A program made the translations under genes and the position numbers. This document shows positions 7,110 through 16,621 of a DNA stretch of 64,000 nucleotides, piece after piece; within the stretch, counting starts at the first letter, position 1, and each line of letters begins with the position of its first letter. The notes under the pieces were generated by a model. The model searched no databases, was not told the DNA's origin, and saw only the letters and a program-made list of their open reading frames with translations. The stretch covers positions 2,374,966-2,438,965 of the forward strand of contig NZ_JH976537.1 in NCBI RefSeq assembly GCF_000309385.1, in the 5' to 3' direction. This stretch comes from Nodosilinea nodulosa PCC 7104 (lineage in GTDB: Bacteria > Cyanobacteriota > Cyanobacteriia > Phormidesmidales > Phormidesmidaceae).

Positions 7110-9236
7110 CTACAGGCGCTTCAAGACCAGCAGCGATCGCGCCGCCACCGGAATCGTTTGATCCTCAGTAAAGATGCGCTCTTCGGTCACAAACCGAGGC
7201 TCCTTCGTGTCGATCTCCACGATCCAGGGGTACTCCCGAAACAGTTCATTCAGCTGAAATTCAATCGTTTCGTAGTGGGCATTGAAAAACAGTAAAAAGT
7301 CGTTATCGCTGATCCGCTCACCCTGGCTGCCGGGGCTGGGGATCTTATCGCCATTGAGAAACACGCCCACCGACTTGATAAACCCAATTTCCCACTGTTC
7401 TTGGGACATTTCGGTGCCGTCGGGGTTGTGCCAGCTGATATCGGTCACCCCAATGCCGTGGATGGCCTGCCCCTGAAACCACTTGCGCCGCCGAAACACC
7501 GGGTGCTGCTTGCGAAAATAAATCAGCTCGCGGCAAAAGTTGATCAGGTCTTCGTTGCCGTCGGGTAAATCCCAGTCAAACCACGAAACCTCGTTGTCCT
7601 GGCAGTAGCCATTGTTGTTGCCCAGCTGGGTACGGCCAATCTCGTCGCCCCCCAGCAGCATGGGCACCCCCTGGGACAGCATCAGAGTGGTCAAAAAGTT
7701 GCGCCGCTGCTGTTCCCGCAGCTTCAACACCTCGGGGTCGCTGGTCGGCCCTTCTTCGCCGCAGTTCCAGGATGAATTGTTGTTGTCGCCGTCGCGGTTG
7801 TCCTCGCCGTTCGCTTCGTTGTGTTTGTCGTTGTAGCTGACCAGGTCATTGAGGGTAAAGCCATCGTGGGCGGTGACAAAATTAATGCTGGCATTAGGCT
7901 GGCGGCCATTGGTCTGAAAATACAGGTCGGGGCTGCCGGTCAAACGGTAGGCAAACTCGCCCAGGGTTTCATCCTGCCCGCGCCAGAAGTCGCGCACGGT
8001 GTCGCGGTATTGGCCATTCCACTCCGACCAGTTGACCGGAAAGTTGCCCACCTGGTAGCCGCCCGTGCCCACATCCCAGGGTTCGGCAATTAGCTTCACC
8101 CCAGCCAGCACCGGGTCCTGGTGAATCAGGTCGAAAAAGGCCGAGAGTCGGTCTACCTCGTAAAGCTCCCGCGCCAGGGCCGAGGCCAGGTCAAACCGGA
8201 AGCCATCGACATGCATTTCAATCACCCAGTAGCGCAGGCTGTCCATGATCAGCTTTAGCACCTGGGGGCTGCGCATGTGCAGGGAGTTGCCGCAGCCGGT
8301 AAAGTCCATGTAGTAGCGCAGATCGTCTTCGACCAGGCGGTAGTAGCTGACGTTGTCGATGCCCCGCAGCGACAGGGTAGGGCCAAAATGGTTGCCCTCC
8401 CCGGTGTGGTTGTAAACGACATCGAGAATCACCTCGATCCCCGCCTGGTGCAGGGCTTTCACCATTTCCTTAAACTCTCGGGTCTGCTCGCCTAAAATAC
8501 CGCTGGAGCTGTAGCCCGAGAAGGGGGCAAAGAAATTGATTGAGTCGTAGCCCCAGTAGTTGCGCAGCCCGCGATCGGCTAAATGACCGGGGCGGGAGAG
8601 AAAGTGGTGAATGGGCATTAGCTCCACGGCGGTAATGCCAAGCCGCTGGAGGTGCTCAATGGCGACTGGGTGAGCCATGCCGGCGTAGGTGCCGCGCAGC
8701 TCTTTCGGAATGTCGGGGTGCAGGCGGGTAAACCCTTTGACATGCACCTCATAAATAATGGTTTCGTGCCAGGGGGTGCGCAGCAGGGTGTCGTCTTCCC
8801 AGTCAAAGGTTTCATCCACCACCACCGACTTGGGCATCAGATGGGCGCTATCTAAGTCTGAAAAGGAGAGGTCTTCATCGGGGCTTTCCCAGTCGTAGCC
8901 AAATAGCTCAGGGCCGTTGCCCACTTCCCCAGAGATGGCCTTGGCGTAGGGGTCGATCAGCAGCTTATGGGGGTTGAAGCGATGGCCTTCGTGGGGAGCG
9001 TAGGGCCCGTGCACCCGGTAGCCATACTCTTGACCGGGGCCAATGCCCGGCAGGTAGCCATGCCAAACAAAGTTGCTGACCTCGGTGAGCGGAACCCGAG
9101 TCTCTTCGCCATTTTTGTCGAACAGGCAGAGATCTACCCCGGTGGCATGTTCCGAAAATAGGGCAAAGTTCGTTCCTTTATGATCCCAATTGGCTCCGAG
9201 AGGGTAGACATTCCCAGGCCAAACTGCAACATGCAT
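7110..9236 (-). CDS. glgX: Glycogen debranching enzyme GlgX (isoamylase type)
   Basis: A 708-residue GH13 enzyme that hydrolyses alpha-1,6 branches of glycogen during mobilisation. It has an N-terminal CBM48 domain (VYPLGANWDHKGTNFALFSE, about residues 9-95), the (beta/alpha)8 barrel with DVVYNHTGEGN, the nucleophile region DGFRFDLASAL, the acid AEPWDVGTGGY and FVTAHDGFTLNDLVSYNDKH, and a C-terminal beta domain. Length is right for the family. It converges on the Fur-family gene, whose stop is only 2 bp away. Confidence 0.95.
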   Translation of the reverse strand: MHVAVWPGNVYPLGANWDHKGTNFALFSEHATGVDLCLFDKNGEETRVPLTEVSNFVWHGYLPGIGPGQEYGYRVHGPYAPHEGHRFNPHKLLIDPYAKAISGEVGNGPELFGYDWESPDEDLSFSDLDSAHLMPKSVVVDETFDWEDDTLLRTPWHETIIYEVHVKGFTRLHPDIPKELRGTYAGMAHPVAIEHLQRLGITAVELMPIHHFLSRPGHLADRGLRNYWGYDSINFFAPFSGYSSSGILGEQTREFKEMVKALHQAGIEVILDVVYNHTGEGNHFGPTLSLRGIDNVSYYRLVEDDLRYYMDFTGCGNSLHMRSPQVLKLIMDSLRYWVIEMHVDGFRFDLASALARELYEVDRLSAFFDLIHQDPVLAGVKLIAEPWDVGTGGYQVGNFPVNWSEWNGQYRDTVRDFWRGQDETLGEFAYRLTGSPDLYFQTNGRQPNASINFVTAHDGFTLNDLVSYNDKHNEANGEDNRDGDNNNSSWNCGEEGPTSDPEVLKLREQQRRNFLTTLMLSQGVPMLLGGDEIGRTQLGNNNGYCQDNEVSWFDWDLPDGNEDLINFCRELIYFRKQHPVFRRRKWFQGQAIHGIGVTDISWHNPDGTEMSQEQWEIGFIKSVGVFLNGDKIPSPGSQGERISDNDFLLFFNAHYETIEFQLNELFREYPWIVEIDTKEPRFVTEERIFTEDQTIPVAARSLLVLKRL

Positions 9237-9942
9237 AGGTTGATGGTTTCTTGAGTGAATAAGGTGTTATGAGCCCGAGAGAACGCGGCTCTCTTGCGTA
9301 CGGAGGAGTTGCGCAAACAAACAGTTGCACAACTGCCAGCGAAACAGTTTGACCACAGCGGCAGAGGCTTCTCTGCTACTGCTCGCTATTTTCTCTACCG
9401 GGGCAATACCCTCTCTAGAAGGTCTGCCCTAGGCTGTCAAAAACTACTCAAAATTTTAGCAAACCCTCCCTCTCCAGGAATCTATCCTCGGAGATACCCA
9501 GGCAGGCCTCGGTGCCCAAGGTAGATCCACAATCGCCTAGATTTATAGCCTGGTAGACTGCGGCACAAGTGTGACTACTATTGTCAATCGCGAGGGAGCA
9601 GGGGAGCGAGAGAGCCAAGCAAGCTGGCATAGTCGACATGTTTCATGCCTTTGAGTCCTAGCCTCAGAAATCTAGCCGATCCCCAATCCCGATTCTTAGG
9701 GGATTGTAAGAAGTTATTGGACATGCTTGGCGGCCCAGTAGTATGCAGAAGGCTGTCACCCTCCCATGACTCTCACAACGGTTCAGGCTGACCGCCTACG
9801 ACGGCTCAAACGGTGGCTGAAGTGACGTTAGGAAAAGCCTTTCACCCGGTAGGATACTACAGGATAATTTAGCGCTTTAGCCCATGGGGTCTGTGGAGCA
9901 GGGTTTGCAACGGTTTACGAAATTACCAACGGAGTAGTAGTC
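9237..9942. other. Intergenic region upstream of glgX and eno
   Basis: A 706-bp divergent spacer holding the promoters of glgX (minus) and eno (plus). I see no long gene. A 19-codon frame at 9766-9825 (MTLTTVQADRLRRLKRWLK) is basic and amphipathic and could be a small peptide or chance. Two short runs of in-frame stops break all other readings. Confidence 0.45.
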
Positions 9943-11238
9943 ATGGTCGCAATTACATCGGTTCACGGCAGGCAGATTCTTGACTCGCGGGGTAATCCTA
10001 CGGTTGAGGTTGACGTGGTGCTGGAGGGTGGGGCCAAGGGGCGGGCGGGTGTGCCCTCTGGGGCATCGACCGGCATTCGCGAAGCCCTCGAACTGCGGGA
10101 TGGCGACAGGGCTGTCTACGGCGGCAAAGGCGTGCTCAAGGCCGTGGCCAACGTCAACGACAGGATTGCCCCAGCCATTATGGGCATGGATGCGATGGAT
10201 CTGGCGGCGGTGGACCACAAAATGCTGGCCCTAGACGGCACCGACAACAAGGGCACCCTGGGCGCTAACGCTATTTTGGGCGTATCGATGGCTGTTGCCC
10301 GAGCGGCGTCCGTGGCCGCCGAGGTTCCCCTCTATGTGCACCTGGGCGGCCCTGATTCAGTGCTGCTGCCGGTGCCCTGCTTCAACATCATCAACGGCGG
10401 TGCCCACGCCGACAACAGCGTTGACTTTCAAGAGTTCATGATTGCCCCCGTGGGGGCACCGACCTTCTCGGAGGGGCTGCGCTATGGGGCCGAGGTCTAC
10501 CATGCCCTGAAGTCGGTGCTCAAAGACGCGGGCTACAGCACCGCTATTGGCGATGAGGGTGGCTTTGCCCCCAACCTGAAGAGCAACGTAGAAGCCATTG
10601 AAGTGATTCTCAAGGGCATCGAGAAGGCTGGCTTGCGGCCTGGGGACGATATTGCGATCGCCCTTGACCCCGCCGTCAGCGAGCTGTACCAAAAAGACGG
10701 CAGCTATCTATTCTACAAATCTGACAGCAGCAGCAAATCTACCGAAGACATGATTGCCCTGTGGGAGAGCTGGGTCAACCAGTTCCCGATTGTGTCAATC
10801 GAAGATGGCCTGGGCGAGCAAGACTGGGCGGGCTGGCAGGCGATGACGAAAACCCTGGGCGATCGCATCCAGCTGGTGGGCGACGATGCCTTTGTCACCA
10901 ACCCCGCCATCATTGCCCAGGCGATTAAAGACGGCGTCGGCAACTCCACCCTGGTCAAGGTCAACCAGATCGGCTCCATCACCGAAACCCTGGAGGCGAT
11001 CAAAATGTCCCACGAGGCAGGCTACACCTGCATGGTCAGCCATCGCTCGGGCGAAACCCCCGACGACTTCATCGCCGACCTGGTGGTGGGCTGCATGACC
11101 GGCCAGATCAAGTCGGGTGCCCCCTGCCGTGGCGAGCGCCTTTCCAAGTACAACCAGCTGCTCCGCATCGAAGAAGAACTGGGCGCCAAGGCCAAATACG
11201 CGGGGGTCGATACCTTTAAGCGCAAGGCTCTGGTGTAG
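9943..11238 (+). CDS. eno: Enolase
   Basis: A 431-residue enolase that converts 2-phosphoglycerate to phosphoenolpyruvate in lower glycolysis. It starts with the usual [20 protein letters not shown] and carries the [16 protein letters not shown] loop. The catalytic Glu/Lys and the metal ligands lie in [18 protein letters not shown] and [11 protein letters not shown], and the signature [14 protein letters not shown] is near residue 367. An AACGGAGTAG ribosome site precedes the ATG by a few bases. It stands alone and ends at a strong hairpin at 11336. Confidence 0.97.
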   Translation: MVAITSVHGRQILDSRGNPTVEVDVVLEGGAKGRAGVPSGASTGIREALELRDGDRAVYGGKGVLKAVANVNDRIAPAIMGMDAMDLAAVDHKMLALDGTDNKGTLGANAILGVSMAVARAASVAAEVPLYVHLGGPDSVLLPVPCFNIINGGAHADNSVDFQEFMIAPVGAPTFSEGLRYGAEVYHALKSVLKDAGYSTAIGDEGGFAPNLKSNVEAIEVILKGIEKAGLRPGDDIAIALDPAVSELYQKDGSYLFYKSDSSSKSTEDMIALWESWVNQFPIVSIEDGLGEQDWAGWQAMTKTLGDRIQLVGDDAFVTNPAIIAQAIKDGVGNSTLVKVNQIGSITETLEAIKMSHEAGYTCMVSHRSGETPDDFIADLVVGCMTGQIKSGAPCRGERLSKYNQLLRIEEELGAKAKYAGVDTFKRKALV

Positions 11239-11335
11239 CTCCCGGCTCAGAGCCAGCCGCTCGGCCCCCGCCTTGCCCAGGGCAAAAAAATCCTGGCTGT
11301 ACAGTCGTAGTCAGTTGAGTTAGACGATCCAGAAA

Positions 11336-11369
11336 CCCCGGAACGTTTAAATGTTTGAACGTTCCGGGG
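11336..11369. terminator. Hairpin downstream of eno
   Basis: A perfect 12-bp stem CCCCGGAACGTT / AACGTTCCGGGG with a 10-nt loop, 98 bp after the eno stop. The following bases are only mildly T-rich on both strands, so it may stop transcription from either side or protect the eno mRNA end. Confidence 0.6.
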
Positions 11370-11441
11370 AGTTCTGTCTTCCCCAGATTGGCTACAGCTG
11401 CTAGCCAGGATCGCCGCGGGACGCCCGCCCATGGCCAGCGT

Positions 11442-11633
11442 TCAATCCCTACCCAGCATCTCGCACGTGCCCCCTGGCCCTACGATGCGAAAAGACCCTC
11501 CTCCATCCTTTAGCTCCATCTCCAAATAGCCCTGAAACCCAGACAAAACCAGCGCCAGCAGCGCCCCCGTTAGCACCAGCCCCGCCGCTCCCGAAACAGC
11601 CTTTACAAACTGCTTAAACGACTCACTTAACAT
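11442..11633 (-). CDS. Hypothetical small single-span membrane protein
   Basis: A 63-residue protein beginning MLSESFKQFVKAVSG, with one hydrophobic helix at about residues 14-33 (AAGLVLTGALLALVLSGFQG) and a short polar tail containing GGSFRIVGPGGTCEML. A GGTAGGG ribosome site lies directly before the ATG at 11633. I do not recognise a family. Cyanobacterial genomes carry many such single-helix proteins. Confidence 0.5.
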   Translation of the reverse strand: MLSESFKQFVKAVSGAAGLVLTGALLALVLSGFQGYLEMELKDGGGSFRIVGPGGTCEMLGRD

Positions 11634-11727
11634 CCCTACCCCCTTCGGCAATGCCTAAACGACCCTCTGGTGGTTAGTAGGCGCAAAGAGGGAACTGAGA
11701 CAGCGGGCGGCGGGCGGTTGACCCTAC

Positions 11728-13986
11728 CTAGGGCTGCAAATACTGCCGAAAAAACTCAATTTGCAGCTGCGCCGCCTGGGTTTCATAGCTAGACCCGTAG
11801 AGGCTATGGCCCACGCCCTCAAACTCGTACAGCGTGACCGGCACGCCGTCCCCGTCAATCACATCGTGGAAGTTGCGGGCCACGTCGATTTGCAAAAAGT
11901 CGTCGGAGCCGTGGAACAGCAGCATTGGGGTGCGAATGGCCTCGGCGTTGTACAGGGGGGAGGCCTGGAGGTAGCGATCGGGCGCTTCCATGGGGGTTTG
12001 CCCAATCAGGTACGACAGCAGCGACGAATAGCCCAGCTGCCACTCGGTCAAGGTGTCGAGCAGCGAGCACTGGGGGTTGGCGGCAGCGACCATTTGGGGA
12101 AACTGGGCCGCAATTTGGGCTGTGTAATAGCCGCCGTAGGAGCAGCCCGTTACCCCCACCTGGGCCGCGGTGGTCCACCCCCGCTGAATCAGCTGGCCAA
12201 TGATGTCGGCCCCCTCCTGCACATCGATGTGGCCAAAGTTTTGGCCGTCGGCCAGGGCGCGGTACAGCTCGGGGCCAAATCCCTCCCGCCCCGAGAGGGG
12301 CACCACCAGCACCGGCAGGCCAAAGTTGGGCAGCAGGTTCAGGGGCATTTCGACTTCCGTGGCAAACTCGTTGGCCATGGAGAACCCCGGCCCCCCCTGC
12401 TGCCACAGCACAATGGGCACCCCCTGGGGCGGAAAGGCGCTGCCCGCTGGCTGCACCAGGTATCCTTCGCGATCGCCCTGGCCGGTCGTAAAGCTCACCG
12501 CATCGACGCGCACGCGGTTGCTCTCGGCGGCGGCGGCGTTGATCGTGGTGAGCGATCGCGGCGTTCCCCCCCCAGCCGATCCCTCAGTCAAATCAAGGGC
12601 AAACAGCTCCGGCGGCTGCGTTACCGAGGAAAACCCGTAGATGATGATGTTCCCATTTGCCGCCGTCACGATCGAAGCTGGATCCACAGACCCTGGCGGC
12701 ATTGGCAGGGGGGTGAGGACGCGCTGTTCCTCCCTTGTTTGCCCCTCTGTCGCTTGCTTTTCTGCCGCTTGCCCCTCGCCCAGGTCGTATACGTAGAGGT
12801 GGCGGTTGAGCCCTTCGGTGCCCCAAAACAGGAGGCGATTGTTGCCCAAAAACTGCCCCGCCGACTCCGTTGGCCCCCGCAGCGCATCGGCAGCAATGGT
12901 ATCTAGGCGATGGCCATCCAGGTCATACACCTCGAAGTAGGCCGACTCGGGAAACACGTAGGAGGGGTGCATGCGCCCGGCCACCGGGCTAGGGCGGTAG
13001 CGCTTGACCAATAGGCGACGGCCATCGGGGCTAAGGCTGACCTCGGCAAAGGGGTCACCGCCATAGTCGGGAGCGACCATCTCTAGCCGCAGCGGCTCGG
13101 GCTGCGAAAAGTCAAACACCCGCACCGTGCTGTGCTGGTAAAAGGGGTTGTCGGCAGGGGTGAGATGCCCCAGGGCGTCTTGAACCACCGGGTTGGCCAG
13201 GCCGGGGGTATTGGGGGTGCGATCGTACAGCCGCTGCTCTTCCCCGGATGTCATCACCAGCGCCACCTGGGTACCGCTGTCCGACCAGGCCGGGGGGCGA
13301 ATTTCCAAATCTTCCGGCAGGCGGGCCACCTCCAGCCGCCGCAGCGAGGGCAAAAATACGATGTAGATAATGTCTTCGCCTTCGCCGTAGACCCGCACCG
13401 CAAACTTAGAGAAATCGGGCGCCACCCCCAGCACTTCCCCATCTTCGGGCTGGGTGGGGTAGACGCTGGTGCGCGAGGCAATGTCCGTCACCCGGTTCAG
13501 GGTAATAATTTCCCATGGTCCGTAGGGGTCCTGCTGCACGTAGCGCAGGGTGTCGTTGTCGATCCACCGCAGCGGCAGGTCGGGGCTAATCAAGTCGTAT
13601 TCCAGCGCCAGAGCATCGCTCAGCTCCCCGGTGCGAATGTTGAGAAAATGCAGCCGCCGATCCTCTGGCACAACGCGGCTGCTGGTGGCGACAACCAGGG
13701 TGGTGCGATCGGGGCTGAGGGTGCTGAGTACCTCGATCTGCTGCACCCCCAGCAGTGCCTCAAGGCGAGCCTGCTCGGCTGCCGCCATGGAGGGCAGAGC
13801 CAGCCCATCCAGCCCCACCGGAATGATCTCTCCCCGGCCCGGCAGGGCAGCCACCACCGTTGCGGCCCCCAAAAGGCTGAGGCTCAGCGATCGCCAGAGC
13901 GCTTTTTGGCCCACGGCCAGCCCAGGAAAGCGCAGAGTCCGGGTTAAACGCCGCAAAAAAATAGAATTGCTCCAGGAATTTGCCAC
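11728..13986 (-). CDS. S9-family serine peptidase (prolyl oligopeptidase type)
   Basis: A 752-residue protein. An N-terminal hydrophobic stretch (about 30-48) suggests membrane anchoring or export. Next is a beta-propeller-like region (about 60-480) with repeated D-G-R-x-L blade endings such as SLSPDGRRLLVKRY. A C-terminal alpha/beta hydrolase (500-752) has the nucleophile Ser 616 in GCSYGGYY, the Asp in LLFHGSDDFLQI and the His in EGVGHSLYG. These enzymes cleave short peptides or acylated residues. The gene is divergent from the CHAT gene, 146 bp apart, which may be a functional link between two peptidases. Confidence 0.88.
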   Translation of the reverse strand: MANSWSNSIFLRRLTRTLRFPGLAVGQKALWRSLSLSLLGAATVVAALPGRGEIIPVGLDGLALPSMAAAEQARLEALLGVQQIEVLSTLSPDRTTLVVATSSRVVPEDRRLHFLNIRTGELSDALALEYDLISPDLPLRWIDNDTLRYVQQDPYGPWEIITLNRVTDIASRTSVYPTQPEDGEVLGVAPDFSKFAVRVYGEGEDIIYIVFLPSLRRLEVARLPEDLEIRPPAWSDSGTQVALVMTSGEEQRLYDRTPNTPGLANPVVQDALGHLTPADNPFYQHSTVRVFDFSQPEPLRLEMVAPDYGGDPFAEVSLSPDGRRLLVKRYRPSPVAGRMHPSYVFPESAYFEVYDLDGHRLDTIAADALRGPTESAGQFLGNNRLLFWGTEGLNRHLYVYDLGEGQAAEKQATEGQTREEQRVLTPLPMPPGSVDPASIVTAANGNIIIYGFSSVTQPPELFALDLTEGSAGGGTPRSLTTINAAAAESNRVRVDAVSFTTGQGDREGYLVQPAGSAFPPQGVPIVLWQQGGPGFSMANEFATEVEMPLNLLPNFGLPVLVVPLSGREGFGPELYRALADGQNFGHIDVQEGADIIGQLIQRGWTTAAQVGVTGCSYGGYYTAQIAAQFPQMVAAANPQCSLLDTLTEWQLGYSSLLSYLIGQTPMEAPDRYLQASPLYNAEAIRTPMLLFHGSDDFLQIDVARNFHDVIDGDGVPVTLYEFEGVGHSLYGSSYETQAAQLQIEFFRQYLQP

Positions 13987-14132
13987 CAGGGCCTTGTAAA
14001 TAAAGACAAGCCATCATAGCGTCATCCCCCTGCCCCAGGGGCAATCTAGACGGAGTTTGTTAACAACCCGCCACCCCTATCCCCGAGATTGGTCCGGCAA
14101 GCTACCGTGAAAGAAGACCACCCCTACCGCCC

Positions 14133-16598
14133 GTGATCCAGGCCGTGACCCAGGAATTTCAGATTTCGATCACCCCCGTAGCAGGGGCAAACACCTACTG
14201 GTTGCGCACCGAAGCTGTCGCCACCGGAGTTCCTCTGGCCGAAGCTCAGGTCACCTGGCCCCTGGAGGACTGGCTGGCCCAGGCTGAGGCGCTGTTTCAA
14301 GACCCCCTGCACGCCCTGCTGCACAACCCCAACCATCGCCTGGGGGGCGATCGCAGCGATCGCCCTCTACCCGACCCAACCCAAGCCGAAAACTCCTGGG
14401 TTCAGCTGGGCCAAGCTCTCTACCAGGGAATTTTTCAGGGCCGCATTCGCGATAGCTGGGTAGCCGCCCAGAGCGTGGCCCAGAACCGCCGCCAGCCCCT
14501 GCGGCTGCGCCTGGGGTTCAAAGATAGCCAGGTGCAGCGTCTGCCCTGGGAACTGCTCTACGGCGACGACCGCCCCCTTGCCACCGGCCTGGACATCACC
14601 CTGTGCCGCTACTACCAGAACCAGACCAGCTTCGACCTGGCCGCCATGGCTCCGCTGGCCCCTGCCAGCGTTCCCCTGCGCGTGCTCCTGGTCATCTCCG
14701 CCCCCGATGACCAGGAGCGGCTAGCCCTGCACCAGGAGGTGCAGGGCCTGATGGATCATCTCCAAACCGCTGAACCTGGCCCCCTGGCCCTGGCCGTCAC
14801 CATTGTGGAGCAGCCGGGGCGACCTGAGCTGGTCCAGGCCCTGGAGCAGGGGAATTTCCAGGTTTTTCACTACGCCGGTCACAGCGACGCGGGCGAAACC
14901 GGTGGCGACCTGTTTTTGGTCAACCGCCAAACCGGCCTCAGCGACCGGCTCAGCGGCGAAGACCTGGCCGGACTGCTGGGGAATAACGGCATTCGGCTGG
15001 CGGTGTTTAACTCCTGCCGGGGCGCCTACACCCCCCAGGACGACGCCCAGGCCGGTTGGCGCGACCAAAACCTGGTGCAGGCCCTGGTCAACCGGGGCCT
15101 GCCGGGGGTAATTGCCATGGCCGATCGCATCCCTGACGACGTGGCGCTCACCTTTACGCAGCTGCTGTACCGCAACCTGCACCAGGGCCACCCCATCGAT
15201 CTCTGCCTCAGTCGAGTGCGCCAGGGGCTAATGTCAGCCTATGGCTCAGACCAGCCCTTCTGGATGCTGCCACTGCTCTACCTGCGGCCCGATTTCGACG
15301 GCTATCTCTATGGCGGAGAGCGTCCTACCCCCGACCTCAGCCAGCTCGGCAGTGGCGAGGAAGACCTGACCGAGGTCGCCCTCATGCTGCCCGACTACAG
15401 CACCGACCCCGATATTTCCAGCCTGGCCGCAGAAATGCTGGCTCACCCCGCCGCCGCATTATCCAGTTCCGAGCCCGTCGCCCCCCTCTACGACTGGCTC
15501 CAGGAGGTCGAGCAGCCCGAGACGCCCGAGGCCGAGGTTGCCGTGGCCAACCTGGTGCAGCAACTCTCCCAGCCCTCCACGATCCCCAGCGATCGCCCTC
15601 TGGTTGCGGACCCCACCGAAAATCTGCTGCCCCATCCAGCCGCGACCCATCGCCCCGTACCGCCGCTGCCCGAACCTCCCTCCAGCATGCCTGTGGGAGA
15701 AATGGCCGCAGCTAGGACCTTGGCGCCCCGGCGGCGCTGGTCTGGGCCGCCCAATCTGCTGGTGTGGGGCAGTCTTGGCCTAGCCGGGCTGGGGACGGTG
15801 CTGGGGCTTTCCATCGCCACCCTATCGACGCTGCATCGCCCAGACCTAGCCCCAGCCGCAATCGATCGCCCCCTGGCCAATAGCGCCGGGGCCAATCAGC
15901 CAGCGCCCAGCTCGACCCTACTGGCCAGCGCCATTCAAGCCCTAGCCCTCGACCACACCGCCACCGCCAGAACGCTGATCGAGCAGCTTTTAGATCGAAA
16001 CGACCTAACTGCCGCTGAGTCGGCCCTCGCCACCGCCTCTGTCTCTCAGCAGCAAGACCCCGATATCGCCTACGTCCAGGGTCGGCTGGCCTGGCAGCAA
16101 ATGATCGCGGCCTCGGCAGCGGAAACCAGCCCCTACGACGCCATACGAGACTGGAGCACAGCCACCGACGGCCGCCCTGATTTGCTCGAAGCCTGGGTTG
16201 GGTTGGGGTTTGCCCACTACGCCCTGGGCGACTACAGCAAGGCGATTGAAGCCTGGGATCGGGCGATCGCCATCGATCACGCCCAGCGCCGCGACATCGA
16301 CCCCAGTGCTGGCCCCCAGGTGGCCAACAAAATCACCGTCAATGCCTACGCTGGACTGGCCATGGCCTACCGAAAAGAAAGCGATATGACTATCCTGCCC
16401 GAAGAAAAAGCGCCCATTCAGCAGCAGGCCCAGAGCTACTTCGCCCAAACTCTCACCCTTGACTCTACGATGCTGAACCTCAACACCCTGGCCATCGACC
16501 ACTGGCTCTGGTCAACGCCCCTGATTGACGACTGGCAAACCACCGCGAAGCAGCTGGCTATTGGCGGTGGCGGAACTCTGTCGGGGGAGGGAAACTAA
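14133..16598 (+). CDS. CHAT-domain protease-like protein with membrane helix and TPRs
   Basis: An 821-residue protein from a GTG start. Residues about 120-400 form a CHAT (caspase-like) domain: the His 250 in HYAGHSDAG and the Cys 295 in AVFNSCRGAY make the expected catalytic dyad. A proline-rich linker (about 440-535) leads to a transmembrane helix at about 540-563 (VWGSLGLAGLGTVLGLSIAT). The C-terminus has TPR-like repeats (660-800, GLGFAHYALGDYSKAIEAWDR). CHAT-TPR proteins in bacteria can act as caspase-like executioners or signalling proteases. Which side of the membrane holds the protease is not clear. The start has no strong ribosome site. Confidence 0.85.
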   Translation: MIQAVTQEFQISITPVAGANTYWLRTEAVATGVPLAEAQVTWPLEDWLAQAEALFQDPLHALLHNPNHRLGGDRSDRPLPDPTQAENSWVQLGQALYQGIFQGRIRDSWVAAQSVAQNRRQPLRLRLGFKDSQVQRLPWELLYGDDRPLATGLDITLCRYYQNQTSFDLAAMAPLAPASVPLRVLLVISAPDDQERLALHQEVQGLMDHLQTAEPGPLALAVTIVEQPGRPELVQALEQGNFQVFHYAGHSDAGETGGDLFLVNRQTGLSDRLSGEDLAGLLGNNGIRLAVFNSCRGAYTPQDDAQAGWRDQNLVQALVNRGLPGVIAMADRIPDDVALTFTQLLYRNLHQGHPIDLCLSRVRQGLMSAYGSDQPFWMLPLLYLRPDFDGYLYGGERPTPDLSQLGSGEEDLTEVALMLPDYSTDPDISSLAAEMLAHPAAALSSSEPVAPLYDWLQEVEQPETPEAEVAVANLVQQLSQPSTIPSDRPLVADPTENLLPHPAATHRPVPPLPEPPSSMPVGEMAAARTLAPRRRWSGPPNLLVWGSLGLAGLGTVLGLSIATLSTLHRPDLAPAAIDRPLANSAGANQPAPSSTLLASAIQALALDHTATARTLIEQLLDRNDLTAAESALATASVSQQQDPDIAYVQGRLAWQQMIAASAAETSPYDAIRDWSTATDGRPDLLEAWVGLGFAHYALGDYSKAIEAWDRAIAIDHAQRRDIDPSAGPQVANKITVNAYAGLAMAYRKESDMTILPEEKAPIQQQAQSYFAQTLTLDSTMLNLNTLAIDHWLWSTPLIDDWQTTAKQLAIGGGGTLSGEGN

Positions 16599-16621
16599 GC
16601 GATCGCGGTGCCCAGAACGGA

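Noticed and set aside
13132..13947. 271-codon plus-strand frame opposite the S9 peptidase
   Set aside because: Antisense shadow of a well-supported gene; no domain and no ribosome site.
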